Positions 22,455-33,884 of a stretch of DNA of 64,000 nucleotides are shown in pieces. The stretch lies in NCBI GenBank assembly GCA_002682825.1, contig NOKP01000020.1:744001-808000 (forward strand). The letters run 5' to 3'. Under the pieces are notes generated by a model. It worked only from the letters and a program-made list of their open reading frames with translations, ran no database searches and was not told where the DNA came from. The stretch's first letter is position 1. Each line of letters opens with the position of its first letter. The DNA comes from Neonectria sp. B-13 (lineage: Eukaryota > Ascomycota > Sordariomycetes > Hypocreales > Nectriaceae). A program made the translations under genes and the position numbers.

Positions 22455-24530
22455 GGAAGCTAATATCCAAGTAGCTTGGATTCTTAGTAACCTCTTTTAA
22501 GAGGATGGAAATCAAACTTGAACAATGATCTAAGTCCTCCCCTTGACACCTAGTTACGCTGGGTGAAGATGCTTGGAGAAACGTATCCCCTTGATGATGA
22601 ATATGAAAAGGATGTATTTGGTTCTATTCCATCGCCTTTTCCTACTCTTGCATATTTGTTCCATTTCAACATCGTCCAAGATATCAGTTTCCGACGACTA
22701 AAACTAAGCTCCAGTCGTATTTGGCGGATTGGCTTCCGATGGATGAACTGATCGGAGCTATTGCCGATGAAAGCCAACTTGGAGATTGGGCAGATGGCAT
22801 GGCTTTCTCAGACCATAGAGAACAATGAACCATAATTTCCATCATCCGCATCAAGAGAATTAATTGGAAGAACTTATTTGCCTTGGCCCTGGCGAACTTT
22901 TGTTCTTTCTAGAGAGTTACTGTTTGCGGGAGGTCGGTTTTCAAAGACCTCGCACTGAACATTGACTTCATAGCATGTACCAGACCGAGGGATTTATATC
23001 GTCATCAAATGAGTTCAGGGGGGCCCCGGCACTAACTAATTGAAGGATTTAGCCCAAACTCTCCTTTCTTATCACGATTAATCAGCTCTATTATGGTTAC
23101 GATTTCAAACGCCTGCTAGTTTATCCCGTGTTGAAAATTGCAATTAAGTTGTAACTTTCAATATGTTTTACTCTGGATGCGAGTTCTTCCGAGATCAGCT
23201 TCATAGCGTGCACCAGAGGGCCAGCTGTCGCAATGTCTCAAGTTCTGCTTAGCGATGGATCTGATCTGGACGAGACGATAGGTGGTCTACCCAGGTTGAC
23301 GGAGTGCCTGTTGAGCTCCATGTCTATCAATGCCCATTCTCATTGGTGCATTGGAAAAGGAATATGCCGTCGCTGATGGCCCGTATTTTCATCACAGCGC
23401 AGAAACTAGCGGGGCGAAAGCTGGGCACCGGCTAATTGCGAACCCCCAAACCCCAACCTCACCAACTCGCACATGTTAGACTACGCAGTCCGAAGAAAGT
23501 TAATTATCATGCAAATTATGCGGGGTGTGGGGAACGGAAGTTGGAGAAATCACTTCGTCGTAGTGCGCGAAGGCAGTCAAAGTGTTAAACAACAGCGCTG
23601 TCTGTCTTCGCAATCCGTCTTCGCAATCCTTATGCTCCGCCCTAAGTCACTCTAAGGTGGCATGCATGACAATTCGTGGAAGAGGAGCATTCTTAGTTTT
23701 GCCGTCATAGAATGCAAAATTACCCTCATGGGCATCAGCTCATTCGGTCAACTCCCGTCCAGCATCTCTGGGAATAGCATAAACGAAATGCAGAAGGCTA
23801 TCAGGGCCCTCCATACTAAGGCCACCTCCTGTCTCAAAGTGATAATATAGTTTTGGAGGGGGAGACGTTGTGGTGCCGACTTCCGGGACCCTGGACACTT
23901 GGCAACAAGGTAAATCACCTTACTTAGCCTGAAACGACAAAGCATATAATCAGGACCAGGCAATTACCAGTCGCTGGCCAAGTGCCGTTTGCCACAAACC
24001 CTAGGAACCAAAACGGATATCGACAGGTAACACTTCATTAATAACTCTTGACGAGAGTTTTGCTGTTCCTATTTTAGTAGAGCTCCAGTCCAGGAAATGC
24101 GTGAGCTTTTATGAAATCTCACTCGGCTACCCCGGCTAATTGAACACGAACCCCCAAACCCAACCCCGCGTATTTTCAAAGAATCCTTGGGGGAATTGGC
24201 GACATGCGGGGCATGGGGTGATAGAATGAGGAGAAGATCTCTTTGTGGGGTTTGAGTTGGATTAGTAGACCATCAACATCCTGACTTGGATGGTCCGGCT
24301 TCTGGGGAAGATGCCGGAAGGATAAAGAGTTGTTCCACGTATGGGAAGGCGATGATCGTCCACCCTAACTCGTTTTCGACCTCCTTTCCGGTGCATGCTG
24401 CGTAGTGACAACCATGAGCTTCGTATAAGTAGGGAGCTATAACACGACTTTGTCCTGTCTGTGAAGCTTTCTACCGTCTGCTACAGTGAACAACAAGGTC
24501 TCTTTCGCCTCTGGAAGACGTGCAGTAAAC
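22455..24530. other. Intergenic between two pectinase genes, with degenerate repeats
   Basis: No gene. Two pairs of direct repeats are visible. A CTTCATAGCRTGYACCAGA segment occurs near 22966 and near 23200, the copies differing by transitions. A GCTAATTG-GAACCCCCAAACCC segment occurs near 23430 and near 24140. Transitions between copies are what repeat-induced point mutation leaves. CCCCCAA lies on the plus strand in the second pair and on the minus strand near 24186. Confidence 0.5.
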
Positions 24531-26240
24531 ATGCTTGGCCAATCGCTACTCTCCTTCCTTGCCCTCTGTGGTTTGCTGTCGTCTGCAGCAGCAGCACGAC
24601 ACCACGTCCCGAAGCGACCCCATCTAGTCCCCGCTCCGTACAACGCAGGGAAAGCCCTACCATACTCTCCACCAAGAGACAAGGGCCGTTACTGCTATGT
24701 TAAGCCTAGCCATGGGCAGAACAACGACGATGCGGCTGGCATTTTGAAGGCCTTTAAGAAATGCAACCATGGCGGAACAGTGGTGTTGGATGACACTTAC
24801 TTGATCGCGTCGCCCCTGGACCTCACCTTCCTGAAGCACATTGACGTCGTCATCACCGGAGAAATAGACTTCAAGGAGGATATCTACTACTGGGCCGACA
24901 ACAGCTTCAAGTTCCCGTTCCAGAACCAGTCCGTCTTCTGGAAATTTGGCGGGAAGGACATCAACATCTATGGCGACCTGACCAACGACAAGTCAGTCAT
25001 TGATGGCCGCGGTGAGACCTACTGGCAGGAATTGCTCGTCAACAAGACTGTATGGCCCACTCGAATATCTGGCTGGTGACACCGCTGACTGGAGTTGATA
25101 GCTTTTGCGGCCGATGCTTTTCGCGTTCGATGGTGTGGAAGGGGCTACCATGTCTAATCTACGCATGCGTAACCCACCCAATGTATGTGGATCTGAGAGG
25201 GCTACTTATAGTACCAATAAATGCTAACTGGAATAGTGGTTCAACCTCATCGCCAACAGTACCGATGTGCTTGTCAGTGATATGGATTTGAAGGCCTCGG
25301 TGAGTTCGCTATTCTACCCTGGAAAAAGGGGAAAATAAATTTGCTAACAAAAGCCTAGAGTTCTCAAGGAACCAAGGTAGCAAATTCGGATGGTTGGGAT
25401 ACCTACCGCGCAGATCGGGTGGTCATTCAGAACTCAGTGATTCACAATACGGACGGTACGCAAGCCCATGCAACTTGTATAACTTTTTTCACAACTAACA
25501 CATCTGCTTTGTTGAAAGACTGCGTTTCGTTCAAGCCCAACAGCACAAACGTTGTCGTCCAGAACCTGATCTGCAATGGATCTCATGGAATCAGCGTCGG
25601 GTCACTTGGCCAGTACAAGGGCGTCACGGATATCGTGGAGAACCTCTACGTGTACAACGTTTCCATGTCCAATGCCAGCGACGGTGCAAGAATAAAGGTC
25701 TGGCCTGGTATCGAGACTGTCTTCCAAGCTACACTCAATGGCGGCGGCGGGCTTGGGTGGGTGCGCAACGTCACGTACGACCTCTTCTACCATGAGAACA
25801 ACGACAACGCCATCACCATCACCCAGTGCTACGGACAGAAGAACCAGACTCTTTGCAACGAGTTCCCCGTAAGTCCAGGCTCTAATCTGATTCTCCACAA
25901 TGCAACGAATGCTAAACCACGTTACACAGGCAAACTTGACCATCGAGGATATCACGATGAAGAACATGTGGGGAACCACGTCTAAGAAGTACGACCCGCG
26001 AGCAGGCACTCTTGTTTGCAGCGCAGCAGACGTAAGTTTGTTTAAAATCCCGAGAATGAGAAAAATGCTAATACTCACCCCCACGAAAAGAGGTGCAGCA
26101 ACATTCAGGTCGAGAATATTACTGTCACTGTTCCCAGCGGAAAAGCACCCGAGTATGACTGTGTCAACCTTGACGAGTCGTTGCTCGACATTACTTGTGT
26201 AGACCCTGAAACAAGTGATCGAGACACATCTCAAGGTTAG
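24531..26240 (+). CDS. GH28 exo-polygalacturonase, secreted
   Basis: Hydrolyses alpha-1,4-galacturonan from the non-reducing end, extracellularly. Seven exons: 24531-25049, 25102-25182, 25237-25299, 25359-25455, 25519-25868, 25930-26031 and 26091-26240, 453 residues in all. The signal peptide spans about residues 1-22. The GH28 active-site motifs are complete: [12 protein letters not shown] (NxD block), then NTDDC formed across the fourth intron, [11 protein letters not shown] (the usual GHG as SHG) and ARIKVWPG. The spacing of NSD and DD and the Trp after NSDG resemble exo-type fungal enzymes. All introns are 51-63 bp with clear branch sites such as TGCTAAC. Asn-glycosylation sequons are frequent. 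Endo activity is less likely, but family alone does not settle it. Confidence 0.95.
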
Positions 26241-27170
26241 ATTTGAAGAGATTTGGATAGAAAGAACATTCTCACACCGAGTTATTCAACGCCTACCCAG
26301 TAGACTTAATCACAATTATCAGTGTGGTCTCACGCTTCAAGCTCGCCCATGTGTATTCCTCGCATCTTTTGTGAGGGTCTTTATGAGAAACCCCATGAGA
26401 GACTCTTTCCGCTTCGCAGACCAACACCGGCAACCGATTGACACGTTGTAGAAGACCACTGAGAGTTGACATTTGTTAATTCTTGACCACCTATGGATGA
26501 TGGCACTAATAGAGATGATACCCATGGTAGACGCGGCGCAACAAGTGATATGAGCCGAGTTGAGGTTGTGGTACTTCAAATCTCCTGACTTGCTGTAGTT
26601 GCTCTTATGAACCTGAAGTCACAGAGCAGTATTGATGAAGATCGTTTGCAGTTGAAAGGTAATTAGTCAGAACACAGCACATGATGGACAATTTATCTAC
26701 GGAACGACACAACAAAGTGGCTTATTAATTTATCAACGTTAGCTTCTTCTGTCTCAGAGCTAATGCAATTAACGAGTGCTAGCTCGTTTGCTAATCACTA
26801 CCTGCACGGTTTTTCTTTGTGTTACCCATCGGCAGCACATGCGGACACTGGAGATATCGGACTTAGGCCACCTTAACAGCTTATCCGTACATTAACTGCG
26901 AATTTGCCTCCGTAGTAATTACTAATTATCTTGCTATTGAATTAGTATCATGTTTAACCAAAGTCTTCTATTATGCCTTTCGGACGCAATCCGTTTCTGC
27001 CGACTCGGTTGTACCTTTCGTTATCCCCGCCGTAACACCAACTATGCCGGGCAGCCCGAACTAGATATAAAGCATGGATTTCCGCTACTTTCAAAGCCTA
27101 GTTTAGCAAGACTTACAAATCCATCATAAGATCATAATCTGCTTGCACGTAAGGCTTCATAATTATTGCA
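26241..27170. other. Intergenic, AT-rich, no gene seen
   Basis: No coding frame of note. A TATAAAG element at 27066-27072 sits about 105 bases before the aldo/keto reductase start and is its likely TATA box. Confidence 0.5.
27066..27072 (+). promoter_or_regulatory. Likely TATA box of aldo/keto reductase gene
   Basis: TATAAAG about 105 bases upstream of the start ATG at 27171. Confidence 0.5.
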
Positions 27171-28318
27171 ATGTCTCCGCCAAGAAAGCTCCCAACGCAC
27201 CCGTTAGGTAAAGATGGCCCGCTGGTGCCTGCCCTCGGATTCGGATTGATGGGCCTGAGTGTGTCCTACGGCCAAGCCCCGTGAGTGCCTTCTTGCTCCA
27301 CCTAGGACCTATGACTAAACTGAGACAAGACCCGACGAAGAACGGTTGGCAGTCCTGAATCGAGCTTGGGAGCTGGGCGCAACTTTCTGGGATTCTGCCG
27401 CAGCATATGGAGACAACGAAGCTCTCATAAAAAAGTGGTTCATTTTGCACCCGGAGCGGAGGCAAGACATCTTCCTCGCTACCAAGTTCGGGTTGGGTTG
27501 GAAGATTGAGGATGGCAAGTTCACATCGTCAATCGACAGTTCGCCTGAAAATTGCCGAGAATCTTGCGAACGAAGCTTGCGAGACCTTGGAGTGGACAGT
27601 ATCGACCTTTTCTATGTCCACCGGTTTGACACTGTGACACCCGTCGAAAAGACCATGGAAACATTTGTGGAACTGAAGAAGTAAGTAATGCATAAAATCT
27701 TCACGAGATACGAGATATTGATGGCAAACTTTGCGCAGGGAAGGAAAGATTAAGTACATCGGTTTATCGGAATGCTCATCGGACACCCTCCGACGCGCTC
27801 ATGCCGTACACCCTATCACAGCAGTACAGATCGAGTACAGCCCTTGGTCACTGGACATCGAGAATGAAGCTGGTACCAATCTCCGAGACACTTGTCGCGA
27901 GCTTGGCGTTGCAATCGTCGCATATTCGCCCCTTGGAAGAGGATTCCTGACCGGCAGATTCAAATCTTGGGATGACTTTGAAGAAAAGGACAACCGTCGA
28001 TTACTCCCCAGATTCAGTCCCGAGAATTTCTCAAAGAATCTGGATCTCGTCAAGATCTTCGAGAATCTTGCTGCCGAGAAAGGGTGTTCGCCTGCGCAGA
28101 TCGTCCTTGCCTGGACGATGTTCCAGGGACCAGATTTCTTCCCCATCCCGGGAACAAAGACAATCAAGTACCTCGAGGAGAACTTGGGCTCATTCAATGT
28201 ACAAATCACGCCGGAGGAGGACTCGCATATCAGAGCTAAGGTCATGGAGACGGGGGGTGCTAGTGGGAACAGAACTGTGGATGTATCAAACTCTTACGCA
28301 GATACGCCGCCACTGTAA
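27171..28318 (+). CDS. Aldo/keto reductase
   Basis: NADPH-dependent carbonyl reductase of the AKR superfamily, cytosolic. Three exons: 27171-27280, 27330-27680 and 27739-28318; 346 residues. The catalytic tetrad is visible: Asp and Tyr in DSAAAYGD (about residue 65), Lys in FLATKFG (about residue 93) and His in LFYVHRFD (about residue 135). The C-terminal NADPH-binding blocks are [12 protein letters not shown] and [13 protein letters not shown]. The N-terminal [12 protein letters not shown] block places it with the YakC/AKR13-like fungal reductases. No signal peptide is present. It stands tail-to-tail with a PTH11-like receptor gene and 2.1 kb from an O-methyltransferase. A role in small-molecule tailoring is inferred from that context, and the substrate is unknown. 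Confidence 0.95.
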
Positions 28319-28398
28319 TCACGATAGACTGCATTCTGGAAGTATTCAGATGAAGACGGTATTGAAATCTGGTTTTGACCACGGACTCGCATCACAAG

Positions 28399-29570
28399 CT
28401 ATATAGTTCTCTGTTCATAGCTGTCTACTGGTATTTCCTCCACCAACTGATCAGAGCTCTCAGTTCGCACCATAGCCCGTTCCTCTGGGGTTTTCAATCT
28501 GATGTGCTTGTGATTCACGAAAGACAATTCTGCATCCTGGCCAGATATTGTTGTAGAAGCCGTCTTGGAGGACTGTGAAAATGTGCTGCTCACAATACTG
28601 AATGCTCGCCGGAAGACCTGGAGGACTGGTTGTAGTGTTGGTATCGTACCACACACGATTATCAAGAATAACTCGGCTGTAACCCAAACAAAGATATCAT
28701 AAGTCGCCCATGTCTGATCGGTACGATTGGATAATTCGACGAGATATTGTGTCTTGATGCCCGAGCAGATCGATGTGAGAATATTGAGGCCGAATACGAT
28801 CGTGAGTTGCACCTTTTCTGTGGCACTGTTGTTCAACTTCCAAAATATCGTAGCTGGAATAATGGCTAAGCTGGCGTCGGCGAAGGTGTTGAATGCTTGA
28901 GAACTTGTTAGCTTGATATTCGATGTTGAGTAGAGAGAGTATACACTTACATCCTGTAAACGTTCCGTAGTTCGACATGACATGCGGATCGATGCAAGTT
29001 CCGTTGACCCTCTTATCCCATAGAAACTTCGCTGGGGAGCATTGGGCGAAAGTCAAGATGGAACAAGAGATGGCAACAAGCGAGGCAAGGACAATCGTGA
29101 TAGACCACAAGTAAATCCTCTGCCACCGAAGCTCGGTCAGGTTGATAATGGCGAGCAGCAGAGCCGAAATGGAGATCTTTCCCGCGGCAACGCCCAAGAT
29201 GCCAAAGACTTGGCTCAGCCAATTCAGAAATAAAACCAGCGCCATGTTTTCAACGCCAGCTTTTTGGACATCTTGGAAATGTTGTAACCCTCCATGCTCG
29301 GCGTATATTGTCAGGGAAGTTGACCATCCGATAAAGCACAACTACCTTTGCATCAGTGACCTAGTCAGTAGCAGGTTAGGCGGGACATACCATGGCGACA
29401 ATCATGAAAAAGTCTTCGTAACCAAAAGCCTTTTTCCTCGCACGAACGAGAATGCGGAGGACGGCTGTGAAGAACGCCAAAGCTGTCAAAGGCCACATGA
29501 CGCTGATGAGTGCATTGCCTCTGTCAGGCACATCTGTAGAAACGCCCTCTGCAACCCGTATGACAAGCAT
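28399..29570 (-). CDS. PTH11-like integral membrane protein (rhodopsin domain)
   Basis: Seven-transmembrane fungal protein of the rhodopsin-domain family (PF20684 type) that includes Magnaporthe PTH11-related receptors. Three exons: 29570-29391, 29341-28951 and 28895-28399; introns 29342-29390 and 28896-28950; 355 residues. Conserved signs are a first membrane helix with LRILVRARKKAFGYEDFF (about residues 40-58), KISISALLLAIINL in the third or fourth helix, a CSP-containing loop ahead of GTCIDPHVMSNYGTFTG, and FADASLAIIPATIFWKL in a later helix. The cytosolic tail is Ser/Thr-rich with no further domain. No CFEM domain is present. It ends 80 bases from the convergent aldo/keto reductase and is divergent from an O-methyltransferase. 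Receptor function is inferred from the family. Confidence 0.9.
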
Positions 29571-30467
29571 ATTGACAACATTGAAAGTGGAGCTTCGACT
29601 TGAACACGGGGCAAGAGTCCTGTTTTAAATATTGATGGCAATACTTGGGCAACTGATTTCCGACGTACTGGCAATCATTCAATGCAAAGCGGAGTGATCT
29701 CCAGAAGCATGTCTGCCTGTAACGTTGTGTTGGTTTGCCCTGGCACTATTCCTTGCCCACATCCTTGAAGCTAATGCAGGAAAGTCTGGAAAGGGCGGAT
29801 AAAAAGAAAACATTCCAGGGAACCAACAGCTCGTTGGCCTCTGGAATTAAGTACCCAACAAGCTGTAACCAGAATTCCGTTTGCAAGTTTCCTTGAGAAA
29901 ATGCCAGAGTCTGAAAGACTCGAGATCGCAAAGGTATGATGCACGGGCGCGCCTTATTGTCGCTGAGACAAACCAGTAGCCGCATATCTACCACTTAAAC
30001 TGGCTATGGGTCACGCTCCGACTGAGAGCCTCACGACCCACAGCAGGATTGTCAGTATCGTACCACCATCTCCCGGTAACCGGGATATCGGATGTAGAAG
30101 GTGCTCGTTGCTTGCTTCCGGCCGAAATCTTTAGCGAGGGGTGTCCGACTTCCCGCCGGTCTCTCCATGCCGCCACAAATGGTGTTTGGGACCGGGATCT
30201 CGTTCCTCTCCGTTAATCTCGGCATTCGCGCTATGGCCCCTAGGTCACCGACCCCTCTAGGATCTACCGGCATAAAACCCGCACTCCGGGCTGTTGGTTG
30301 TTGGTTGTTGGTTGTTGCTCTGTCCAGCCATCTACCCCGACTCCGCAAACCCTCAAACAACAAGCACTCATTCCTTACAATCCCTTCCAGCCTTCACGCG
30401 GGTTCTCCCATCCGGTTGCAATTGCATCACTTTGACGTTCCAAAAGGAAAGGAAAAGAAACGAAAGC
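29571..30467. other. Divergent promoter region, receptor gene and O-methyltransferase
   Basis: About 900 bases shared by two divergent genes. A short GTTGGTTGTTG-type repeat lies at 30293-30318. No gene seen. Confidence 0.5.
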
Positions 30468-31822
30468 ATGAACGGGAAGGTTTCTCACAGCAAGCCGAAA
30501 CTGGCGGCGGATCCCAAGGTCCTCGTTGAGCAACTAAAATTGCTGGTGGCAGATCCGGCTATACTGGCGGATGAAACACTACGACAGGAGGTCAAGAAGC
30601 TCGCCCGACAGGCCGCAGGGTCTCTTGAGGCCCCCTTCGAGACCGTCCAGCGGCTCGCGTATTCTGTATGTTTTCCTCTCCGAAGAGAGAAAGTCATAGT
30701 TAACCTCGGATAAGCCACTGCCGCTTGTCACTGCCAGGGTTGCCCAAGACCACAAAATCTACGCCACGTTGGCCGCGGCGACGGAACCCGTCACTTTGGC
30801 TACTCTTGCAAAGGCGAGTGGGTTGGGGATTCGGATCTTAGAGTCCATTCTTGACTACTTGGGTACTCAGGACATGGTTCACGAGGTTGAGCCAGGACAA
30901 TTCTCCGCGACCAAACTCACTCACCTGATGATGGTACCGCTATTTCAGGATGCCATTACTCACTTGTAAGACTAAGAGATGTCAAGCTCCCTCTGAAACT
31001 GACATCATTTAGCCACGATAACTGCCTCCCTGCTTTTGAGGCATTCAACGCCACGCTGAGCAATCCTACGAGTAACCTTACAGCCTTCAAAGTTGGTCAG
31101 AATTCCGAAGATGATTTCTATACTTGGATGGAGACGCATCCTGTTCAGCAAGGCGCCTTCCATCGATTCATGGAGGCCCAGTTCGCCAGCCTCCCCACCT
31201 GGCTCGACGTTGTGGATTTCCAGTCTGAGCTAGCTCAAGGCGTATCAGTGACAGATATCGCCTTTGTTGATGTTGGAGGCGGTGCAGGACATCAATGCGA
31301 AGCTCTCAAGAAGAAGATTCCCGATCTCAACGGGAAGGTCATTTTGCAGGACCGACCGGAGGTTCTCGAGAAGGCCTTGACCGTCAAGGGTGTTGAGAAG
31401 ATGAGCTATGACTTTTTGACTGAACAACCAGTAAAGAGTAAGATTGACAGAAAGTTCTTGACTATTTTGAGACACTAACACGAGGCGAAGACTCCCGAGT
31501 GTACTACTTCCGTCAGATCATGCATAATTTCGACGATGAGATATGTATCAGAATTTTGAAATCTCAGATTCCTGCCATGGGTCCGAACAGCATCATCGTT
31601 ATTGATGACAAGGTATTGCCGGATTCAAAGCCACCGCCAGGAACTCCTGGTCTTGAATACACAGCGGGCCTTAGCCTAGCCATGAAGGTGATGTTTGACG
31701 CCCTGGAGAGGCGCGAGGCGCATTGGAGACAGCTTCTGGCTAGCGCAGGACTGGAGGTCAGAGAGATTCGGAAGTTTACCAAGTTTGAGGATTCTGCTAT
31801 CATTGCTGTGAAGAGAGGTTGA
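30468..31822 (+). CDS. SAM-dependent O-methyltransferase
   Basis: Transfers a methyl group from S-adenosylmethionine to a hydroxyl, usually of a phenolic secondary metabolite; cytosolic. Four exons: 30468-30665, 30715-30965, 31013-31437 and 31491-31822; 401 residues. The N-terminal part is the winged-helix dimerisation region of the COMT class (LATLAKASGLGIRILESILD). The SAM-binding motif I is VDVGGGAGHQCEA near residue 240. VILQDRPEVLEKA and YYFRQIMHNFDDE follow, the latter with the general-base His. The C-terminus has the AGLEVREIRKF block. Introns are 47-53 bp. The stop lies inside a 27-bp tandem duplication (31797-31850), so the second copy repeats the last codons and another stop in the 3' untranslated region. 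No polyketide synthase is adjacent, so the substrate is unknown. Confidence 0.94.
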
Positions 31823-31850
31823 GCTATTATTGCTGTGAAGAGGGGTTGAG
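31797..31850 (+). repeat. 27-bp tandem duplication across the O-methyltransferase stop codon
   Basis: Two adjacent 27-base copies differ at two positions, both transitions (C/T and A/G). The first copy encodes the last residues and the stop, and the second lies downstream. Confidence 0.9.
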
Positions 31851-32843
31851 GCTTGAAAGCATGGCGGGATGGTTTACAGTGCAATCTTTAGGTGATTTCT
31901 ATAAATCTAATCCGGTTTATGCATGCATTGCATACTCTATTAAAGCCTCTTCTGCTTTCACGTAAATAATCATGGTGCCTAGAAGACAAGTGAACTTGTG
32001 TATCCCGCCACTTCTATTTAGCAACCGGTTCCACATCGGTAAGCGCCCCAGAAAAGAGGTACCAGAGTTTTCACAGAGAACCAAGCTGACACGGGATCTT
32101 ACTGATAGTCTAAATGACCATTCATATCGGCAAAGTTGCAGTCACTGGGGTTGGAGCTTCCTTCATCGAAACTAGGCGCCGATTTATAGCCCCATTGGAT
32201 TTAACGCCAGCTAGAACGAGGGAGGTTACCAATTCCCAGCATCTGATGAGACTCCCGTAGTCAGATCGAGTGCAGATCTAAACCGACATAAGTATCTCAT
32301 TCATGAAGCTTGCTGGTTGTTTTGGAAGAAGCATATAAGCTAGAATCCATTCCTGCAGAAGCTCTTTACTGCGTGTGCAAGTCGTAAACCTTTTTTCTGG
32401 AATTACTGTACTCATTACTGGGAACATAGTCTCGAAGGTCTGCTTGTTAGAGATGATCAAAATGTCTACGCTTGGCAGGAAAAGCGCAGCCGAGAAAAGC
32501 AGCATAAAGCTACCACTAGTTTCGCACCTGAGAGCCCCTAACTTACGACATTGGAAAGACAATCGAAGATCTCTAAGCTTCTCAAGAACCTCCGCCAACG
32601 TCTATCCAGCTGAGGTGTTCAAAATTCCAGAACGATTGCTTTGTTGTTTTACCAGATTGACTGATCTCGAAAAGTATTTCTGAGCGTAAATAATTGTGTT
32701 CGGAGGAATAGCAATTCAAAATTACACTCTTAATTTAAGTAACGACTCGAGAAAATATCTATGATATCTTACTGCTATACTGATACGTAGAGTCACCTGG
32801 GCTCTCAACGAGATTCAGCGATCAACTACAGGCGGAAATCTCA
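31823..32843. other. Intergenic, AT-rich, no gene seen
   Basis: About 1 kb between two convergent genes. Apart from the second copy of the 27-bp duplication, only short chance frames are present. Confidence 0.5.
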
Positions 32844-33884
32844 CTATTCCACATTGTTCCACTGATCTCCAACTCTGAATCCATTCGGAAATGGATCGGT
32901 TGAGTCCAATACGATCTGCTTGAAGCTAGTGATCCAAGCACGCCCCTTGACTGTCGGCAACACAGCCGGGTATTCGCCCACGGTCGTCGTACCGCGGATG
33001 TGGCTCACGAACTCTGTCCCGATAATGCTCTTGTGAACGAACGTCTCATTGACACCCAGTTGACCGCGCGCATGCATAATCGCCATTCTCGCGCATGTGC
33101 CTGCCCCACAAGGACTTCGGTCGAATCTTCCAGGGGACACCACCACCGTGTTCAGGGCTGTTTTCCCAGCTCCTCTCGGCAAGTCCTCGTGTGGATGCGT
33201 AAACTCCAGAATGCTAACTCCTTTGATGTCTGGGTTCTCTGGGTGCACTGGTGTATAGGACGCCTGGACCGCCTTTTTGATCTTCTCCCCAATCTCAACC
33301 AATTTGGGACCTTGTCGATTCTCAACAACAAGGCCGACTGAGGCGGCATCGACCACAACATATATCATTCCGCCCCAGGCAATATCAACCAAAATCTTCC
33401 CTAGGTCCGGGACGTCGACTTCGTAGTCCAATTTGAAGACAAAGGCGGGCACGTTGTCAAAGGCGACGTTTTTGCACTTGCCTCCTTCGCATTCCGCCTT
33501 TGCGGTGACCAATCCTGCAGCCGTGTCCAATATGACTTCGGTGATGGGCTCCTTCATGGGTATCATGCCGGTCTCTAAAAGCACCGTAGTTGTACAAATG
33601 GTGTTCGACCCCGACATTGGGGCATATTCCTCGCTCTCCATGATCAGGAAGCCGGCGTCGGCCTTGGGATCGCAGGGAGGAAGAACCAGGTTGGTGTTCA
33701 TCGAAGATCGGCCTCTTGGTTCGTTGAGCAAGAGCTGTCTTATCTCGTCCTTCTTGGTAGAAAAGTGCTGCAGCTTCTCAAACATGGTTTTGCCGGGAAC
33801 GTCCAGAACGCCGCCGACGATAACGTCACCGACCTCGCCCTCGGCATGACAACCAACGACCGTGATAGTGCGAGAAAACGTCAT
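32844..33884 (-). CDS. Proline racemase superfamily protein, probable trans-3-hydroxy-L-proline dehydratase
   Basis: Single exon, 346 residues, cofactor-independent enzyme of the proline racemase fold, cytosolic. The N-terminal half carries VVGCHAEGEVGDVIVGG and RGRSSMNTNLVLPP. The first catalytic-site block reads APMSGSNTIC (about residue 92), where proline racemase has Cys in MCGH, so the first acid/base Cys is Ser here. The second block, DRSPCGAGTCARMA (about residue 262), keeps its Cys. Ser or Thr in place of one Cys is known for trans-3-hydroxyproline dehydratases, whereas racemase and epimerase activity needs both Cys. Dehydratase is therefore the better call. The substrate product would be delta-1-pyrroline-2-carboxylate, and hydroxyproline from plant or animal wall protein is a likely source. 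The substrate is inferred, not shown. Confidence 0.85.
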   Translation of the reverse strand: MTFSRTITVVGCHAEGEVGDVIVGGVLDVPGKTMFEKLQHFSTKKDEIRQLLLNEPRGRSSMNTNLVLPPCDPKADAGFLIMESEEYAPMSGSNTICTTTVLLETGMIPMKEPITEVILDTAAGLVTAKAECEGGKCKNVAFDNVPAFVFKLDYEVDVPDLGKILVDIAWGGMIYVVVDAASVGLVVENRQGPKLVEIGEKIKKAVQASYTPVHPENPDIKGVSILEFTHPHEDLPRGAGKTALNTVVVSPGRFDRSPCGAGTCARMAIMHARGQLGVNETFVHKSIIGTEFVSHIRGTTTVGEYPAVLPTVKGRAWITSFKQIVLDSTDPFPNGFRVGDQWNNVE

